Source of the DNA: Ignavibacteriota bacterium
GTDB taxonomy: Bacteria; Bacteroidota; Ignavibacteria; Ignavibacteriales; Melioribacteraceae
Direction: 5' to 3'
Assembly (NCBI GenBank): GCA_016713565.1
Contig: JADJOX010000007.1
Coordinates: 1,292,501 to 1,356,500 of the forward strand
DNA length: 64,000 nucleotides
The notes beneath the pieces are model-generated. The model ran no database searches. It saw nothing but the letters and a program-made list of their open reading frames with translations, and was not told the DNA's origin. Position numbers and translations under genes: made by a program. Of this stretch, positions 25,087-34,864 are shown piece by piece (the stretch's first letter is position 1; every line of letters starts with the position of its first letter).

Positions 25087-25998
25087 ATGAAAACTAAATC
25101 GAATAAAAATATGAACGCAATTTGTTTCGGTGAAGTTCTTTGGGATATTTTACCAACCGGAAAAGTTGCCGGCGGAGCTCCGATGAACGCTGCTATTCGG
25201 CTTCAATCCTTCGGAATTTCCACAAAAATAATTTCAAAAATCGGACAAGATGATAATGGCGGACAATTGCTGAAAATATTGAAGGATAAATTTGTTGATG
25301 TATCTCAAATTCAAGTTGATGCAAAAATTAAAACCGGCGAAGTGTTGGTTACATTGGATTCAAATGGAATTGCGACTTATGATATTGTAATACCTTCTGC
25401 ATGGGATAAAATTGAACTAAATGAAGAAAATATAAACCTAGTTAAAAACTCCGATATATTTGTTTTTGGCTCTCTCGTATGCAGAGATAATATATCTAAA
25501 AGTACCTTATATAAATTATTACCTTTTGCAAAACATAAGATCTTTGATGTTAATTTGCGTGCGCCGTTTTATTCTTTTGGCCTGATTGTAGATTTAATGA
25601 ATAAATCGGATTTCATAAAAATGAATGATGAAGAATTATTAATTATAGCTGTTGAATTGGGCTCAAAATATACTTCAATTGAAGAAAACATAAAATTCAT
25701 TTCGGATAAAACCAATACGCAAAATATTTGCATAACAAAAGGCAAGGACGGCGCCGTATTATTTATAGAAAACGAGTTTTATCATAATAATGGCTTTAAT
25801 GTAAAAGTTGAAGATACTGTAGGAGCGGGTGATAGTTTTTTAGCAGCGTTGATATATAAATTGCAGACAACAAATAATTATTACGACAGTTTGGAATTTG
25901 CTTGCGCTGTAGGCGCAATGGTAGCATCACACAAAGGCGCGAATCCAATTCTAGACATTAACGAAATTAATAATTTTATAAATACTAAAAATGCTTAA
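25087..25998 (+). CDS. PfkB-family fructokinase
   Basis: The 303-residue protein has the ribokinase/PfkB fold: AICFGEVLWDILPTGKVAGGAPMNAA (sugar-binding N-terminus with the GG motif) and VEDTVGAGDSFLAAL (catalytic Asp in GAGD and anion hole). It probably phosphorylates fructose released by the upstream GH32 enzyme and taken up by the porter. ATGs at 25087 and 25111 are both possible; family alignment begins about the second. A TTG at 25081 is also present. The stop overlaps the start of the methyltransferase gene by eight bases. Confidence 0.9.
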   Translation: MKTKSNKNMNAICFGEVLWDILPTGKVAGGAPMNAAIRLQSFGISTKIISKIGQDDNGGQLLKILKDKFVDVSQIQVDAKIKTGEVLVTLDSNGIATYDIVIPSAWDKIELNEENINLVKNSDIFVFGSLVCRDNISKSTLYKLLPFAKHKIFDVNLRAPFYSFGLIVDLMNKSDFIKMNDEELLIIAVELGSKYTSIEENIKFISDKTNTQNICITKGKDGAVLFIENEFYHNNGFNVKVEDTVGAGDSFLAALIYKLQTTNNYYDSLEFACAVGAMVASHKGANPILDINEINNFINTKNA

Positions 25999-26575
25999 TA
26001 TAAATGGACCGGTTAAAAAAAGTTTTTCCGGTAAAGGAGTTTTTCCTTATCAATATGCATTTACTTTGCTGCTGCCGATAAGAAATATTTTTCTTTCTCC
26101 TAAAAAATTAATTGAACGACTTCATTTGACTGATAATAATTTTGTTTTGGAAGTTGGATCCGGACCGGGATATTTCAGTACAAAAATAGCTGAAGAAATC
26201 CCTTATGGGAAATTAGTCTTAGCCGATATTCAAACGGAAATGCTGGATATTGCGAAGAAAAGATTGCACAAAAGAAATATTAGCAATGCTGAATATTATT
26301 TGTGCGGCGGACGTGCATTTGATTTACAAAGTAATTATTTTGACAGGATTTTTTTAATAAGTGTACTCGGTGAAGTTACAAACAAAGATATTTATCTCTC
26401 TGAATTTTACCGAATGTTAAAGCAAAACGGTATTTTATCAATTTCAGAGTTAGCCGGTGATCCTGATAAAATGAGCATTAACGAAATTAAAATATTAGCT
26501 GAAAAATACAATTTCAATTTTTCTGAGCTTTTCGGTACCGAAAGAAATTACACAATTAATTTTAAGAAAGATTAA
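25991..26575 (+). CDS. Class I SAM-dependent methyltransferase
   Basis: A 194-residue protein with the Rossmann-like methyltransferase core: VLEVGSGPGYFSTKIAEE (motif I, SAM binding), KLVLADIQTEMLDIAKKRL (motif II acidic residue) and DRIFLISVLGEV (motif IV), then YRMLKQNGILSISELAGDPD. It resembles UbiE-type methyltransferases but is short. Substrate unknown. The gene overlaps the fructokinase gene by eight bases, indicating a shared transcript, although no functional link is obvious. Confidence 0.85.
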   Translation: MLNINGPVKKSFSGKGVFPYQYAFTLLLPIRNIFLSPKKLIERLHLTDNNFVLEVGSGPGYFSTKIAEEIPYGKLVLADIQTEMLDIAKKRLHKRNISNAEYYLCGGRAFDLQSNYFDRIFLISVLGEVTNKDIYLSEFYRMLKQNGILSISELAGDPDKMSINEIKILAEKYNFNFSELFGTERNYTINFKKD

Positions 26576-26641
26576 TTTCCTATTCTAACATTTATAAAAC
26601 TTCCGAATTGTAAAATTAAAAACTAACATAAAACAGAGTTT

Positions 26642-27307
26642 ATGGATTACGAAATATCTAAACTAAATAAGGTTATACGCGGCGGACACAAAGCCTCATA
26701 TGATAAAAAAATTATTCATTCAATTTTGGATTCGTCAGAAATTTGCAACATTGCTTTTTCGATTGAAGGCAAAGCTTATGTTCAACCAATAAATTTTGGA
26801 AGAGACGGAGAGACTTTATATCTTCATGGGTCTCAGCAAAATAGAATGACAAGTGCATTAATTGAGGCTGAGGAAGTTTGCTTAAGCGTAATGTATTTGG
26901 ATTCTATAAAATTAACGCGCTCGGCTTTTCATCATTCTGTAAATTTTAGATCGGTTATTGTTTTTGGAAAAGTGCGTGAGTTAAAAACTAACGAAGAAAA
27001 GTTAATTGGTTTAAAAGCTTTAATAAATCATTTTGTACCAAACAGGTGGGATTTTTGCAGACCGCCGAATGAAAATGAATTAAAAGCCACACGAGTTTTA
27101 GCGATTGATATTGAATCGGCTTCGGCAAAAATTGCCGACACTCCGCCAAAAGATAATGTTGAAGATTATAAGTTAGATTATTGGTCAGGCGAATTTCCAA
27201 TAAAAACAATTTGTGAATTTCCAATTCCGGATAAAAATATAAAAGACGGAGTTCCAATCCCTCAGCATGTTTTGGATTTTTATGAAAAAAATAAAAACGG
27301 TTTTTGA
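26642..27307 (+). CDS. PNPOx-like flavin-binding protein (NimA-like)
   Basis: The 221-residue product has the pyridoxamine 5'-phosphate oxidase-like split-barrel fold: VIRGGHKASYDKKIIHSILDSSEICNIAFSIEGKAYVQPINFGRDGETLYLHGSQQNRM, with His in HGS near the FMN-binding strand. SAFHHSVNFRSVIVFGKVREL follows. This pattern is that of the nitroreductase-related NimA/Pnp-like family, often annotated as FMN-binding or nitroimidazole-resistance proteins, with no proven activity for most members. No lipid or metal signature. Confidence 0.85.
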   Translation: MDYEISKLNKVIRGGHKASYDKKIIHSILDSSEICNIAFSIEGKAYVQPINFGRDGETLYLHGSQQNRMTSALIEAEEVCLSVMYLDSIKLTRSAFHHSVNFRSVIVFGKVRELKTNEEKLIGLKALINHFVPNRWDFCRPPNENELKATRVLAIDIESASAKIADTPPKDNVEDYKLDYWSGEFPIKTICEFPIPDKNIKDGVPIPQHVLDFYEKNKNGF

Positions 27308-27327
27308 AAAAATAAGAAATAATATAT

Positions 27328-29871
27328 ATGCAAAATTCATTGATAATAAAAGAATTTGAAAAATTTGTAAATAATAAATTCAATGTTTATAACAGTTTGT
27401 TTTTAAATCTTCCTTATCCAAATGTTAGTAATATTGGAATATTAATTCCTTTGTTAAGTCATGTCTGCAAAACCGGACTTGAATCCGGTAAAGATCCAAT
27501 TGAGATTATAGAATTATTTTTTAATACTCATACAGATTTAAAGACGGAAGAAGAAAAAATTGATTTTATGTTCAGGGTAATTCAATATGTTGAAAGACAA
27601 GTTGTTCTTTATGATAGTGTGGAAGATGCTGCATATACTGATCTATTAAATTTAGAAAACAATCTTAATTTGAAAGATTATATTCATTTATCGGAAAGTA
27701 AAAATAACAAACAAAAGTTAATTGATAAACTTTCTAACTTCAGTACCAGAATTGTGTTTACGGCACACCCAACACAGTTTTATTCGCATTCTGTTTTGGA
27801 AATTATTGGTAATTTACGCAAGCTGATTACAAAAAACAGCATAAACGAAATAGACATAACTTTACAGCAGTTGGGATTAACTTCATTAATAAACTCTAAA
27901 AAACCGACTCCGCTTGATGAAGCTAAAAATGTAATTTATTTCTTAAGTACAATCTATTATGATGCAGTTATCGAACTTTATTCATCAATAAAAAAAAATC
28001 TCCCGGATAATTTTGATAATCCAAATATAATTCAATTCGGATTTTGGCCCGGCGGAGACAGAGACGGTAATCCATTTGTTACTGCAGAAACAACTATGGA
28101 TGTCGCTGATAATTTACGAATGAGTTTGATGAACTGCTATTATAATGATCTGAAAAAACTTGAACCTAAACTTACATTTAAAAAGGTTGAAGAGATACTT
28201 GATCAATTAATAAATAAAGTTTATTCAAATATTTTTGAAAAATCTAATACAATAAAATTTGATGAACTGTTAACGTATCTAATCGAAATAAAAGATTTAG
28301 TAATTAAAGAATATAATGGTTTATATTTGGAAGAAATAGAAAATTTAATCGATAAAGTAAAAATATTTAGGACACATTTTGCGTCTTTGGATATTAGGCA
28401 AAATCATAAAGTTCACAAACAAACTATTGAAGAAATTCTAAAAAAGGAAAATCTAATTAAAGATACTTTGGATGAATTACGCAAAGATGAACTAATTGAA
28501 ATTTTGTTGAATAAAAATATTTCTGTCAGCACTGATCAATTTGAAAATGAATTGGTAAAAGATACGATAAAAACTATTTCACGGATTCATTTCATTCAAG
28601 AAAAAAATGGAGAAATAGGCTGCAACAGATATGTTATAAGTAATTCAGAAGATATTTATTCCGTACTTTTTGTTTTTGCTTTATTAAAGTGGTGTTATTG
28701 GCACAATGAAAATATTCCCATCGATATAATTCCTTTATTTGAATCAATTGAGGGAATGGCAAATTCGGAAAAAATAATGAATGAGCTTTTTTCATTAACT
28801 CATTATAGAAAACATATTTTCCAAAGAAATAATTACCAAACCATAATGCTGGGATTTTCTGATGGAACTAAAGACGGCGGATATTTGCAGGCTAATTGGT
28901 CCATATTTAAAACCAAAGAGAATTTAACTTCTGTATGCAAAAGTTATAATATTGAACCAATTTTCTTTGACGGACGAGGCGGTCCACCGGCAAGAGGCGG
29001 CGGAAAAACTCATCGTTTCTACGCATCGCAAAGCGATAGAATTGCAAATAATGCAATTCAAATTACAATACAGGGACAAACTATTTCCAGCAAGTATGGA
29101 ACCAAAGATCACTTTATTCATAATTCTGAAATGCTGATCACCGCCGGTTTGTCTCATTATTTATTTGAAAAGGATAATGCAATTTCTGAATCTTCAAGAA
29201 ATTTAATAGAACGTATTGCAGACGTTAGTTTTGAAAAATATACATCTTTAAAAAATCACATGATGTTTGTACCATATTTGGAAAACAAAAGTACATTAAA
29301 ATTTTACGGCGATACAAAAATCGGCAGTCGACCTACAAAAAGAGGTAACAATAAAAATTTGGAATTGAAAGATTTGCGGGCTATTCCCTTTGTCGGCTCT
29401 TGGAGTCAATTAAAACAAAATGTGCCTGGTTATTTTGGACTTGGAACGGCAATTAAAACTTTGGTTGATGATGGAAAGTTTGAAGAGTTAAAAAACTTAT
29501 TCAACACGGTGCCATTTTTCAAAACATTGATTCTCAATAGTATGATGTCACTAAAAAAATGTAATTTTGATTTGACCCGCTATATAGCAAAGGATATTGA
29601 TTACAAAGATTTTTGGGAAATTTTATTAAATGAATTTGAACTGACCAAGGAAATGACATTGTTGATTTCGCAGCATAAGTTTTTAATGGAGGAAGAGCCA
29701 ATATCAAGAAGTTCTGTTGAAATTAGAGAAAATATTGTACTGCCATTGTTGGTAATTCAGCAAGCCGCCTTACAGAAAATTGAAAGTGGTTCTGAATACA
29801 AATCAAACTATGAAAAAATGGTAAGACGATCTTTGTACGGAAATATAAATGCAAGCAGAAATTCTGCTTAA
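27328..29871 (+). CDS. ppc: Phosphoenolpyruvate carboxylase
   Basis: The cytoplasmic enzyme adds bicarbonate to phosphoenolpyruvate to give oxaloacetate, refilling the citric acid cycle. Signatures are VFTAHPTQ (catalytic His147), FWPGGDRDGNPFVT (Mg2+/PEP region), MLGFSDGTKDGGYLQANW and the glycine-rich loop FDGRGGPPARGGGKTHRF (about residues 547-564). The length, 847 residues, is slightly below the usual 870-930 for the bacterial type. It begins 20 bases after the PNPOx-like gene. No regulatory site is visible. Confidence 0.96.
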   Translation: MQNSLIIKEFEKFVNNKFNVYNSLFLNLPYPNVSNIGILIPLLSHVCKTGLESGKDPIEIIELFFNTHTDLKTEEEKIDFMFRVIQYVERQVVLYDSVEDAAYTDLLNLENNLNLKDYIHLSESKNNKQKLIDKLSNFSTRIVFTAHPTQFYSHSVLEIIGNLRKLITKNSINEIDITLQQLGLTSLINSKKPTPLDEAKNVIYFLSTIYYDAVIELYSSIKKNLPDNFDNPNIIQFGFWPGGDRDGNPFVTAETTMDVADNLRMSLMNCYYNDLKKLEPKLTFKKVEEILDQLINKVYSNIFEKSNTIKFDELLTYLIEIKDLVIKEYNGLYLEEIENLIDKVKIFRTHFASLDIRQNHKVHKQTIEEILKKENLIKDTLDELRKDELIEILLNKNISVSTDQFENELVKDTIKTISRIHFIQEKNGEIGCNRYVISNSEDIYSVLFVFALLKWCYWHNENIPIDIIPLFESIEGMANSEKIMNELFSLTHYRKHIFQRNNYQTIMLGFSDGTKDGGYLQANWSIFKTKENLTSVCKSYNIEPIFFDGRGGPPARGGGKTHRFYASQSDRIANNAIQITIQGQTISSKYGTKDHFIHNSEMLITAGLSHYLFEKDNAISESSRNLIERIADVSFEKYTSLKNHMMFVPYLENKSTLKFYGDTKIGSRPTKRGNNKNLELKDLRAIPFVGSWSQLKQNVPGYFGLGTAIKTLVDDGKFEELKNLFNTVPFFKTLILNSMMSLKKCNFDLTRYIAKDIDYKDFWEILLNEFELTKEMTLLISQHKFLMEEEPISRSSVEIRENIVLPLLVIQQAALQKIESGSEYKSNYEKMVRRSLYGNINASRNSA

Positions 29872-29887
29872 TTATAATTGAGAAATT

Positions 29888-30460
29888 TTAAGATAAGTTA
29901 TTGATTTCCTCATATCTAAAACAATTTTTTGTGTGGTCATTTATCATTCCCACTGCCTGCATAAATGCATAGCAAATTGTTGAACCCACAAACTTAAATC
30001 CGCGTTTTTTCAGATCTTTGCTCATTGCATCAGAAATTTCTGTTTTAGCCGGAACATCTTTTATGCTTTTAAATGAATTATTTATTTGTTTGTAATTTAC
30101 AAATTGCCAAATGTAATTGTCAAAAGTTCCAAATTCCTGTTTCACTTGCAAGAAAGCTTTTGCGTTTGTAATAACCGAATTAACTTTTAATTTATTTCTA
30201 ACAATTCCCGGATCCTGTAAAATTTTTTCAATCTTTTTATCTGAATATTTAGAGATCTTTTCCGCGTCAAAATTGTCAAAAACGTTCTTATAATTTTCTC
30301 TTTTCTTAAGAATCGTGAACCAGCTTAATCCTGCTTGTGCTCCTTCTAAATTTAACATTTCAAACAATTTTCTGTCATCATGAGAAGGAACTCCCCACTC
30401 TTCATCATGATATTTTACATAAAGCGGATCCGTTCCGCACCAAGTACATCTATTTATCAT
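29888..30460 (-). CDS. tag: DNA-3-methyladenine glycosylase I
   Basis: The Tag enzyme removes 3-methyladenine from alkylated DNA in base-excision repair. The product from the ATG at 30460 (190 residues, the usual size) starts MINRCTWCGTDPLYVKYHDEEWGVPSHDDRKLFEMLNLEGAQAGLSWFTILKKRENYKNVF. It carries the zinc-binding Cys residues at the N-terminus and the conserved Glu of the catalytic pocket, and ends with the family's NDHTKNCFRY. A TTG start at 30472 adds four residues with no family support. Confidence 0.95.
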   Translation of the reverse strand: MINRCTWCGTDPLYVKYHDEEWGVPSHDDRKLFEMLNLEGAQAGLSWFTILKKRENYKNVFDNFDAEKISKYSDKKIEKILQDPGIVRNKLKVNSVITNAKAFLQVKQEFGTFDNYIWQFVNYKQINNSFKSIKDVPAKTEISDAMSKDLKKRGFKFVGSTICYAFMQAVGMINDHTKNCFRYEEINNLS

Positions 30461-30497
30461 ATAATAATCCAATACTATTTTTAGAATTAAAATTTAT

Positions 30498-30950
30498 TTA
30501 GTTAGGTAGTTTACCAAGTATTTTCCAAAACCACTTGTGAACTTTATGTATTGAGTCGACTGACTCCGTAAACATTAAAATACATTCTTTATGAATTTCA
30601 TTTATTCCGTTTTCTTTACAGTAATTAATTGCTTCATCAGATTCACTGCCTTGCTGCATCCAAAAATTTTTAACTCCAATTGAGCTCGCTTCTTTAACTA
30701 CTTCCAAAGTCTGCTTTGGTGAAACAACATTTACAACTGCTTCAATTTTTCCGTTTAATTCATGCAGATCTTTATAACATTTGTCATTTTCAATTATATC
30801 CATATTGGGATTAACACCGTAAACATTATATCCTTTATTCTTGAGTTCTTTATAAATTACATTCCCAAACTTAGAACTCTTTCTTGAAACACCAACAACC
30901 GCGATATTTTTGCATTTCATAAAATTATCAACTGTTTCTTTTGATGTCAT
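30498..30950 (-). CDS. CoA-binding protein (YccU-like)
   Basis: The 150-residue protein is a single Rossmann CoA-binding domain of the succinyl-CoA-synthetase-alpha type: KNIAVVGVSRKSSKFGNVIYKELKNKGYNVYGVNP and FWMQQGSESDEAINYCKENGI. These YccU-like proteins have no established enzymatic role. An AGGAG ribosome-binding site directly upstream supports the start. The stop lies 37 bases from the tag start, and the two may be co-transcribed. Confidence 0.88.
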   Translation of the reverse strand: MTSKETVDNFMKCKNIAVVGVSRKSSKFGNVIYKELKNKGYNVYGVNPNMDIIENDKCYKDLHELNGKIEAVVNVVSPKQTLEVVKEASSIGVKNFWMQQGSESDEAINYCKENGINEIHKECILMFTESVDSIHKVHKWFWKILGKLPN

Positions 30951-31118
30951 TTCTGCTCCTGTTCATAACTTAATTTTAATAAATTTATGTAATAAAAATA
31001 TAGTTCAATTTATAAATAACACAATTATTATTAGAGAAATTAAGTACTTGTATATTTTACTATTCCTTAATTTTGTAAATTAATGCCAAGAAATAATTTT
31101 AAGAATTCGGGATATAAA

Positions 31119-31952
31119 ATGTTAATTGGCGTTAGAGCGCACGATTTTGGAAAACTTAGTATTGAAGAACTCGCAAAAAAAATTCAAGAAAAGAATATAT
31201 CATATATACAACTCGCACTTTCAAAAGCTGTTGCCGGCATTGATAATCCCTCGGGTATTTTAAATCCGGGTTTGGCAAGTTATATTAGGGATATTTTATA
31301 CAAGCACAATATTAAAATTTCAGTGCTGGGTGTTTACTTAAATTATATACATCCTGATATTGAACAAAGACGTAAGAATATTGAAATATTTAAAGAGCAT
31401 GTAAGATTTGCCCGTGACTTTGGATGCAGTGTTATTGGAACAGAAACAGGTTCATTAAATGCCAATTATTCATATAATAGTGAAAATGAAAGCGATTACG
31501 CTTTTAATCTTCTTTACAATAGCTTAAGTGAACTTGTTGATGAAGCAGAAAAATTTGGCGTGTTCGTCGGTATTGAAGGTGTTACTAGCCATGTTCTTAC
31601 AACACCGCAGAGAATAAAAGAAATGCTGGATAAAATAAATTCAAATAATCTGCAGGTAATTTTTGATCCGGTAAATTTAATTGATTTTAAAAACTTTAAT
31701 GAACAAGACAGAATAATTAAACAATCATTTGAATTATTCGGCGATAAAATTGCTGTAATTCACGCAAAAGATTTTATTGTTGAAAATAATAACCTTTCTC
31801 AAGTCGCACCGGGAAAGGGAATTTTAAATTATAAACTGTTGTGCGATTTAATCAAAAAACGAAAACCGCACATTGAGATTTTAATGGAAGAAACAACACC
31901 ATTAAACATTCATGAAAGTATTAATTATATTGAAAAATATTTTAAAGAATAA
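31119..31952 (+). CDS. Sugar phosphate isomerase/epimerase-like TIM barrel
   Basis: The 277-residue protein has the xylose-isomerase-like TIM-barrel pattern: MLIGVRAHDFGKLSIEELAKKIQEK at the start, VFVGIEGVTSHVLTTPQRIKEMLDKIN with the metal-ligand Glu, QVIFDPVNLIDFKNF, KIAVIHAKDFIV and IEILMEETTP with later metal ligands. Members epimerise or isomerise sugars or handle apurinic sites. I choose the ATG at 31119 because a promoter-like TAATTTTG element lies just before the ATG at 31083 and family alignment begins at MLIGVRAH. Substrate unknown. Confidence 0.85.
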   Translation: MLIGVRAHDFGKLSIEELAKKIQEKNISYIQLALSKAVAGIDNPSGILNPGLASYIRDILYKHNIKISVLGVYLNYIHPDIEQRRKNIEIFKEHVRFARDFGCSVIGTETGSLNANYSYNSENESDYAFNLLYNSLSELVDEAEKFGVFVGIEGVTSHVLTTPQRIKEMLDKINSNNLQVIFDPVNLIDFKNFNEQDRIIKQSFELFGDKIAVIHAKDFIVENNNLSQVAPGKGILNYKLLCDLIKKRKPHIEILMEETTPLNIHESINYIEKYFKE

Positions 31953-32002
31953 AAATTAAGTAAAATTCTTAATTATACATCGGCTTTATATATTTTATTA
32001 AT

Positions 32003-33265
32003 TCAATTTGAGTGAAAGTCCTCAGTCATATTTATTGTTTTTGGTCGAAGTACCACAAGTTGTAATATTATTGCAACAAGAACAACAACAGTCAGCAAAA
32101 CAAATACTTGTCCCATTTCGCCATTATCAGCGGCTTTTCCTAAAAACTCTGTTATAATTGCTCCGGCGGAAATTCCGGCTAAATTCATTAAACCATATCC
32201 GGTTGCTCTATATCTTGGTGAAACAAATTGACAAAGAATGGGCATATTGTTAGTATCAAATATTCCAAAACCTAAACCAAATAAAATTCCTCCGGCTAAT
32301 ATTACTTCCATGCTCGTTCCTTTTCCAACCAAAAATAGCGCGGGAAGAGTAAGTATCAATCCGATTACGCCGGTATAAATTCTGCCTTTTAAATTTTTCA
32401 TAACCCATTTATCGGAAACATAACCTCCAATTAAAACTCCGAAAAATGACGCGAACGCAATTGTCATTGTTGAAATTGGTCCTGCTTGAGCCATATCTAA
32501 TTTAAGTGTTTCAGAAAATAATGTAGGCAGCCAATTTCTTACAGCCCAGCCTGGAAGACTTGGAGCGGAAAAATAAAAAAGCAAAACCCAAAACGCGATA
32601 TTTCCAAACAATACCCCCAAACCTTTTCCCATTTTTTTTATTTCATTAATGAAACTGCTTTTAACTACATCAGTTTTATATGTTTTCTTCTCTTCAATAA
32701 ATAATATTAGGATAAGACCATAAATAACTCCTAATAAACCAACAGATTTAAAAGTTAAATGCCAAGAAAAGAAGCTTGCAAATGTTGCCCCAAAACCGCC
32801 AAAGGCTTGACCTAAATAAATTCCGGTAGTATGAATTCCAATCGCCATTGAACGCGTATTGCCCTGGTGATAATCCGCAATTAATGATAATGCCGCGGGA
32901 ATATAAAATGCCTCGCTAACTCCCATTACTGCTCGAAGTAAATAAATTTGATCAAAAGTTGTTGCAAAACCCATGGACATTGTAACCGCTGACCATACGC
33001 ATAAACTTCCTACAATAAGCCATTTTCTATTTATTCTATCCGCAATTATTCCTGAAATCGGACTCATAAATGCATAAATCCATAAAAATATTGCCATTAG
33101 TCTGCCAAAATTTTCAGCTTTTGCCAATTCCGGAATATCCATCATCATGGATGGTTTCATTGTTGAAAGCATTTGTCTGTCTAAATAATTAAGCAATGCA
33201 ACAAACCACAATAAATAGACAATTAACCATGGATAGAATTTTTTCTCATTAATTTTGGCTATCAT
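32003..33265 (-). CDS. MFS transporter (ACS-like family)
   Basis: The 420-residue inner-membrane protein has 12 predicted helices and MFS motifs: NYLDRQMLSTMKPSM at the start of TM1, GIIADRINRKWLIVGSL (motif A) and AFYIPAALSLIADYHQGNTRSMAIGIHTTGIYLGQAFGG. The second half has a related loop (GGYVSDKWVMKNLKGR). This is the anion:cation symporter branch, whose members carry hexuronates, sugar phosphates or organic acids. Substrate cannot be assigned. It lies upstream of the aldehyde dehydrogenase gene on the same strand's far side and faces away from the isomerase gene. Confidence 0.88.
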   Translation of the reverse strand: MIAKINEKKFYPWLIVYLLWFVALLNYLDRQMLSTMKPSMMMDIPELAKAENFGRLMAIFLWIYAFMSPISGIIADRINRKWLIVGSLCVWSAVTMSMGFATTFDQIYLLRAVMGVSEAFYIPAALSLIADYHQGNTRSMAIGIHTTGIYLGQAFGGFGATFASFFSWHLTFKSVGLLGVIYGLILILFIEEKKTYKTDVVKSSFINEIKKMGKGLGVLFGNIAFWVLLFYFSAPSLPGWAVRNWLPTLFSETLKLDMAQAGPISTMTIAFASFFGVLIGGYVSDKWVMKNLKGRIYTGVIGLILTLPALFLVGKGTSMEVILAGGILFGLGFGIFDTNNMPILCQFVSPRYRATGYGLMNLAGISAGAIITEFLGKAADNGEMGQVFVLLTVVVLVAIILQLVVLRPKTINMTEDFHSN

Positions 33266-33378
33266 AATTTTTTCTGTATTATGTTGATGATAAATTTAAA
33301 GTTAATAAAAGGTTTAGTAAAAAAAGCAAAAATTTTACTTTTATCTGTATGAATTACAAATTGAAAAAATGCTGATAT

Positions 33379-34743
33379 TTATTTAACCCAAACCGATTTT
33401 ATATTTACGAATTCTTTGATTCCGTAGTGTGATAATTCTCTGCCGTATCCTGAAAGTTTAATGCCGCCAAAAGGTAACCGCGGGTCCGATTTTACCATTC
33501 CATTTATATAAACCGAACCGGATTCAATTTCCTTAGCAAGTGATTTGGCTTTTTCAATATCGATTGTCCAAAGTGAAGCTCCTAAACCAAAATTTGTATC
33601 ATTCGCGGTCAAAATTGCTTCTTCTTCATTTTTAACCTTAATTACAATTGCCGCAGGTCCAAATAATTCTTCTTCATAAGCGGCCATCCCCTTTTTTACA
33701 TTACTAATAATTGTCGGAGCATAATAAAATCCTTTTTTATTTAAACGATTTCCTCCGGTTAAAATTTTTGCGCCGGCAACAACTGATCTCGTTATTTGTT
33801 CATGTAGTTCAATCAACAGATCTTCTCTAGCAATTGGTCCCAATTCAGTTTCTTCCTTCATCGGGTCGCCGATAATTGTTTTTTCCATTTGTTCAACAAA
33901 CATCTGTTCAAACTTTTCCGCAATTTGTTCAACCACAATAAATCTTTTTGCGGCAATACAACTCTGTCCGTTGTTCAGCAGCCTGGCAGTTGCGGCGGTT
34001 TTAACGGTGTTCTTTAAATCAGCATCCGCAAAAATTATAAACGGATCGCTTCCACCTAACTCCATTACACTTTTCTTCAACATTTTTCCGCTTTTTGAAG
34101 CAACCATACTTCCGGCATATTCGCTGCCCGTTAAAGTAACAGCTTTAACTTTTGGATTTTCAATCACCAAATCAACTTGCTTCGATTCAATTAAAAGTGT
34201 GCGAAATATATTTTTAGGAAATCCGGCTTTGTGAAATATTTCTTCAATTGCCAAGGCACTCATTGGAACATTAGAAGCATGTTTTAAAATACCTGCATTC
34301 CCAGCCATTAGTGCCGGAGCTGCAAAACGAAATACTTGCCAAAATGGAAAATTCCACGGCATTACTGCAAGTATAATTCCCAATGGATCAAATTGAATAT
34401 AACTTTCGCTCGCGTCTGTTTTAATGTATTCTTTACTTAAAATTGATTCCGTATTTTCCGCGTAATATTCGCAAACCCACGCGCACTTTTCCACTTCTGC
34501 AATTGCTTGTTTTATTGGTTTTCCCATTTCCAAAGTTAAAATTTGGGCATAATGTTTTTTTTCACTTCTCAAAATTTCAGCGGCATTATTCATAAAAGAT
34601 TTTCTTTCTGAATAGTTTTTATTTTTCCACGCTAAATATTCTTCATGAACATTATCAATAATCTGCAATACTTTATTATTACTAAACGGAGTAAATATTT
34701 TTACTAATTCTTCATTAGCCGGATTTATAGTTTCAATTGCCAT
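33379..34743 (-). CDS. NAD(P)-dependent aldehyde dehydrogenase (succinate-semialdehyde type)
   Basis: The 454-residue enzyme has the aldehyde dehydrogenase signatures: VMPWNFPFWQVFRFAAPALMAGN (cofactor domain), MELGGSDPFIIFADADL (catalytic Glu motif) and NNGQSCIAAKRFIV (catalytic Cys). YGRELSHYGIKEFVNIKSVWV is at the C-terminus. The length and PWNFPFWQ motif are closest to the YneI/Sad branch, which oxidises succinate semialdehyde. Physiological substrate is therefore a guess. It is on the same strand as the MFS gene 113 bases downstream, which may be part of the same pathway. Confidence 0.9.
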   Translation of the reverse strand: MAIETINPANEELVKIFTPFSNNKVLQIIDNVHEEYLAWKNKNYSERKSFMNNAAEILRSEKKHYAQILTLEMGKPIKQAIAEVEKCAWVCEYYAENTESILSKEYIKTDASESYIQFDPLGIILAVMPWNFPFWQVFRFAAPALMAGNAGILKHASNVPMSALAIEEIFHKAGFPKNIFRTLLIESKQVDLVIENPKVKAVTLTGSEYAGSMVASKSGKMLKKSVMELGGSDPFIIFADADLKNTVKTAATARLLNNGQSCIAAKRFIVVEQIAEKFEQMFVEQMEKTIIGDPMKEETELGPIAREDLLIELHEQITRSVVAGAKILTGGNRLNKKGFYYAPTIISNVKKGMAAYEEELFGPAAIVIKVKNEEEAILTANDTNFGLGASLWTIDIEKAKSLAKEIESGSVYINGMVKSDPRLPFGGIKLSGYGRELSHYGIKEFVNIKSVWVK

Positions 34744-34864
34744 ATAATTACCTAAGTTGTTTCTTAGAAAATTTTATATTTTAAAATAATACTAATAAAA
34801 TTTATATTCATTGTTCATCAATTTATTATTGTCTTGAAATCAAAAATAAAAAAGTAAGATTTAT

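Noticed and set aside
31083..31118. Longer N-terminus of the isomerase-like protein from the ATG at 31083
   Set aside because: The ATG lies almost at the predicted transcription start (TAATTTTG element just upstream), and the family alignment begins at MLIGVRAH.
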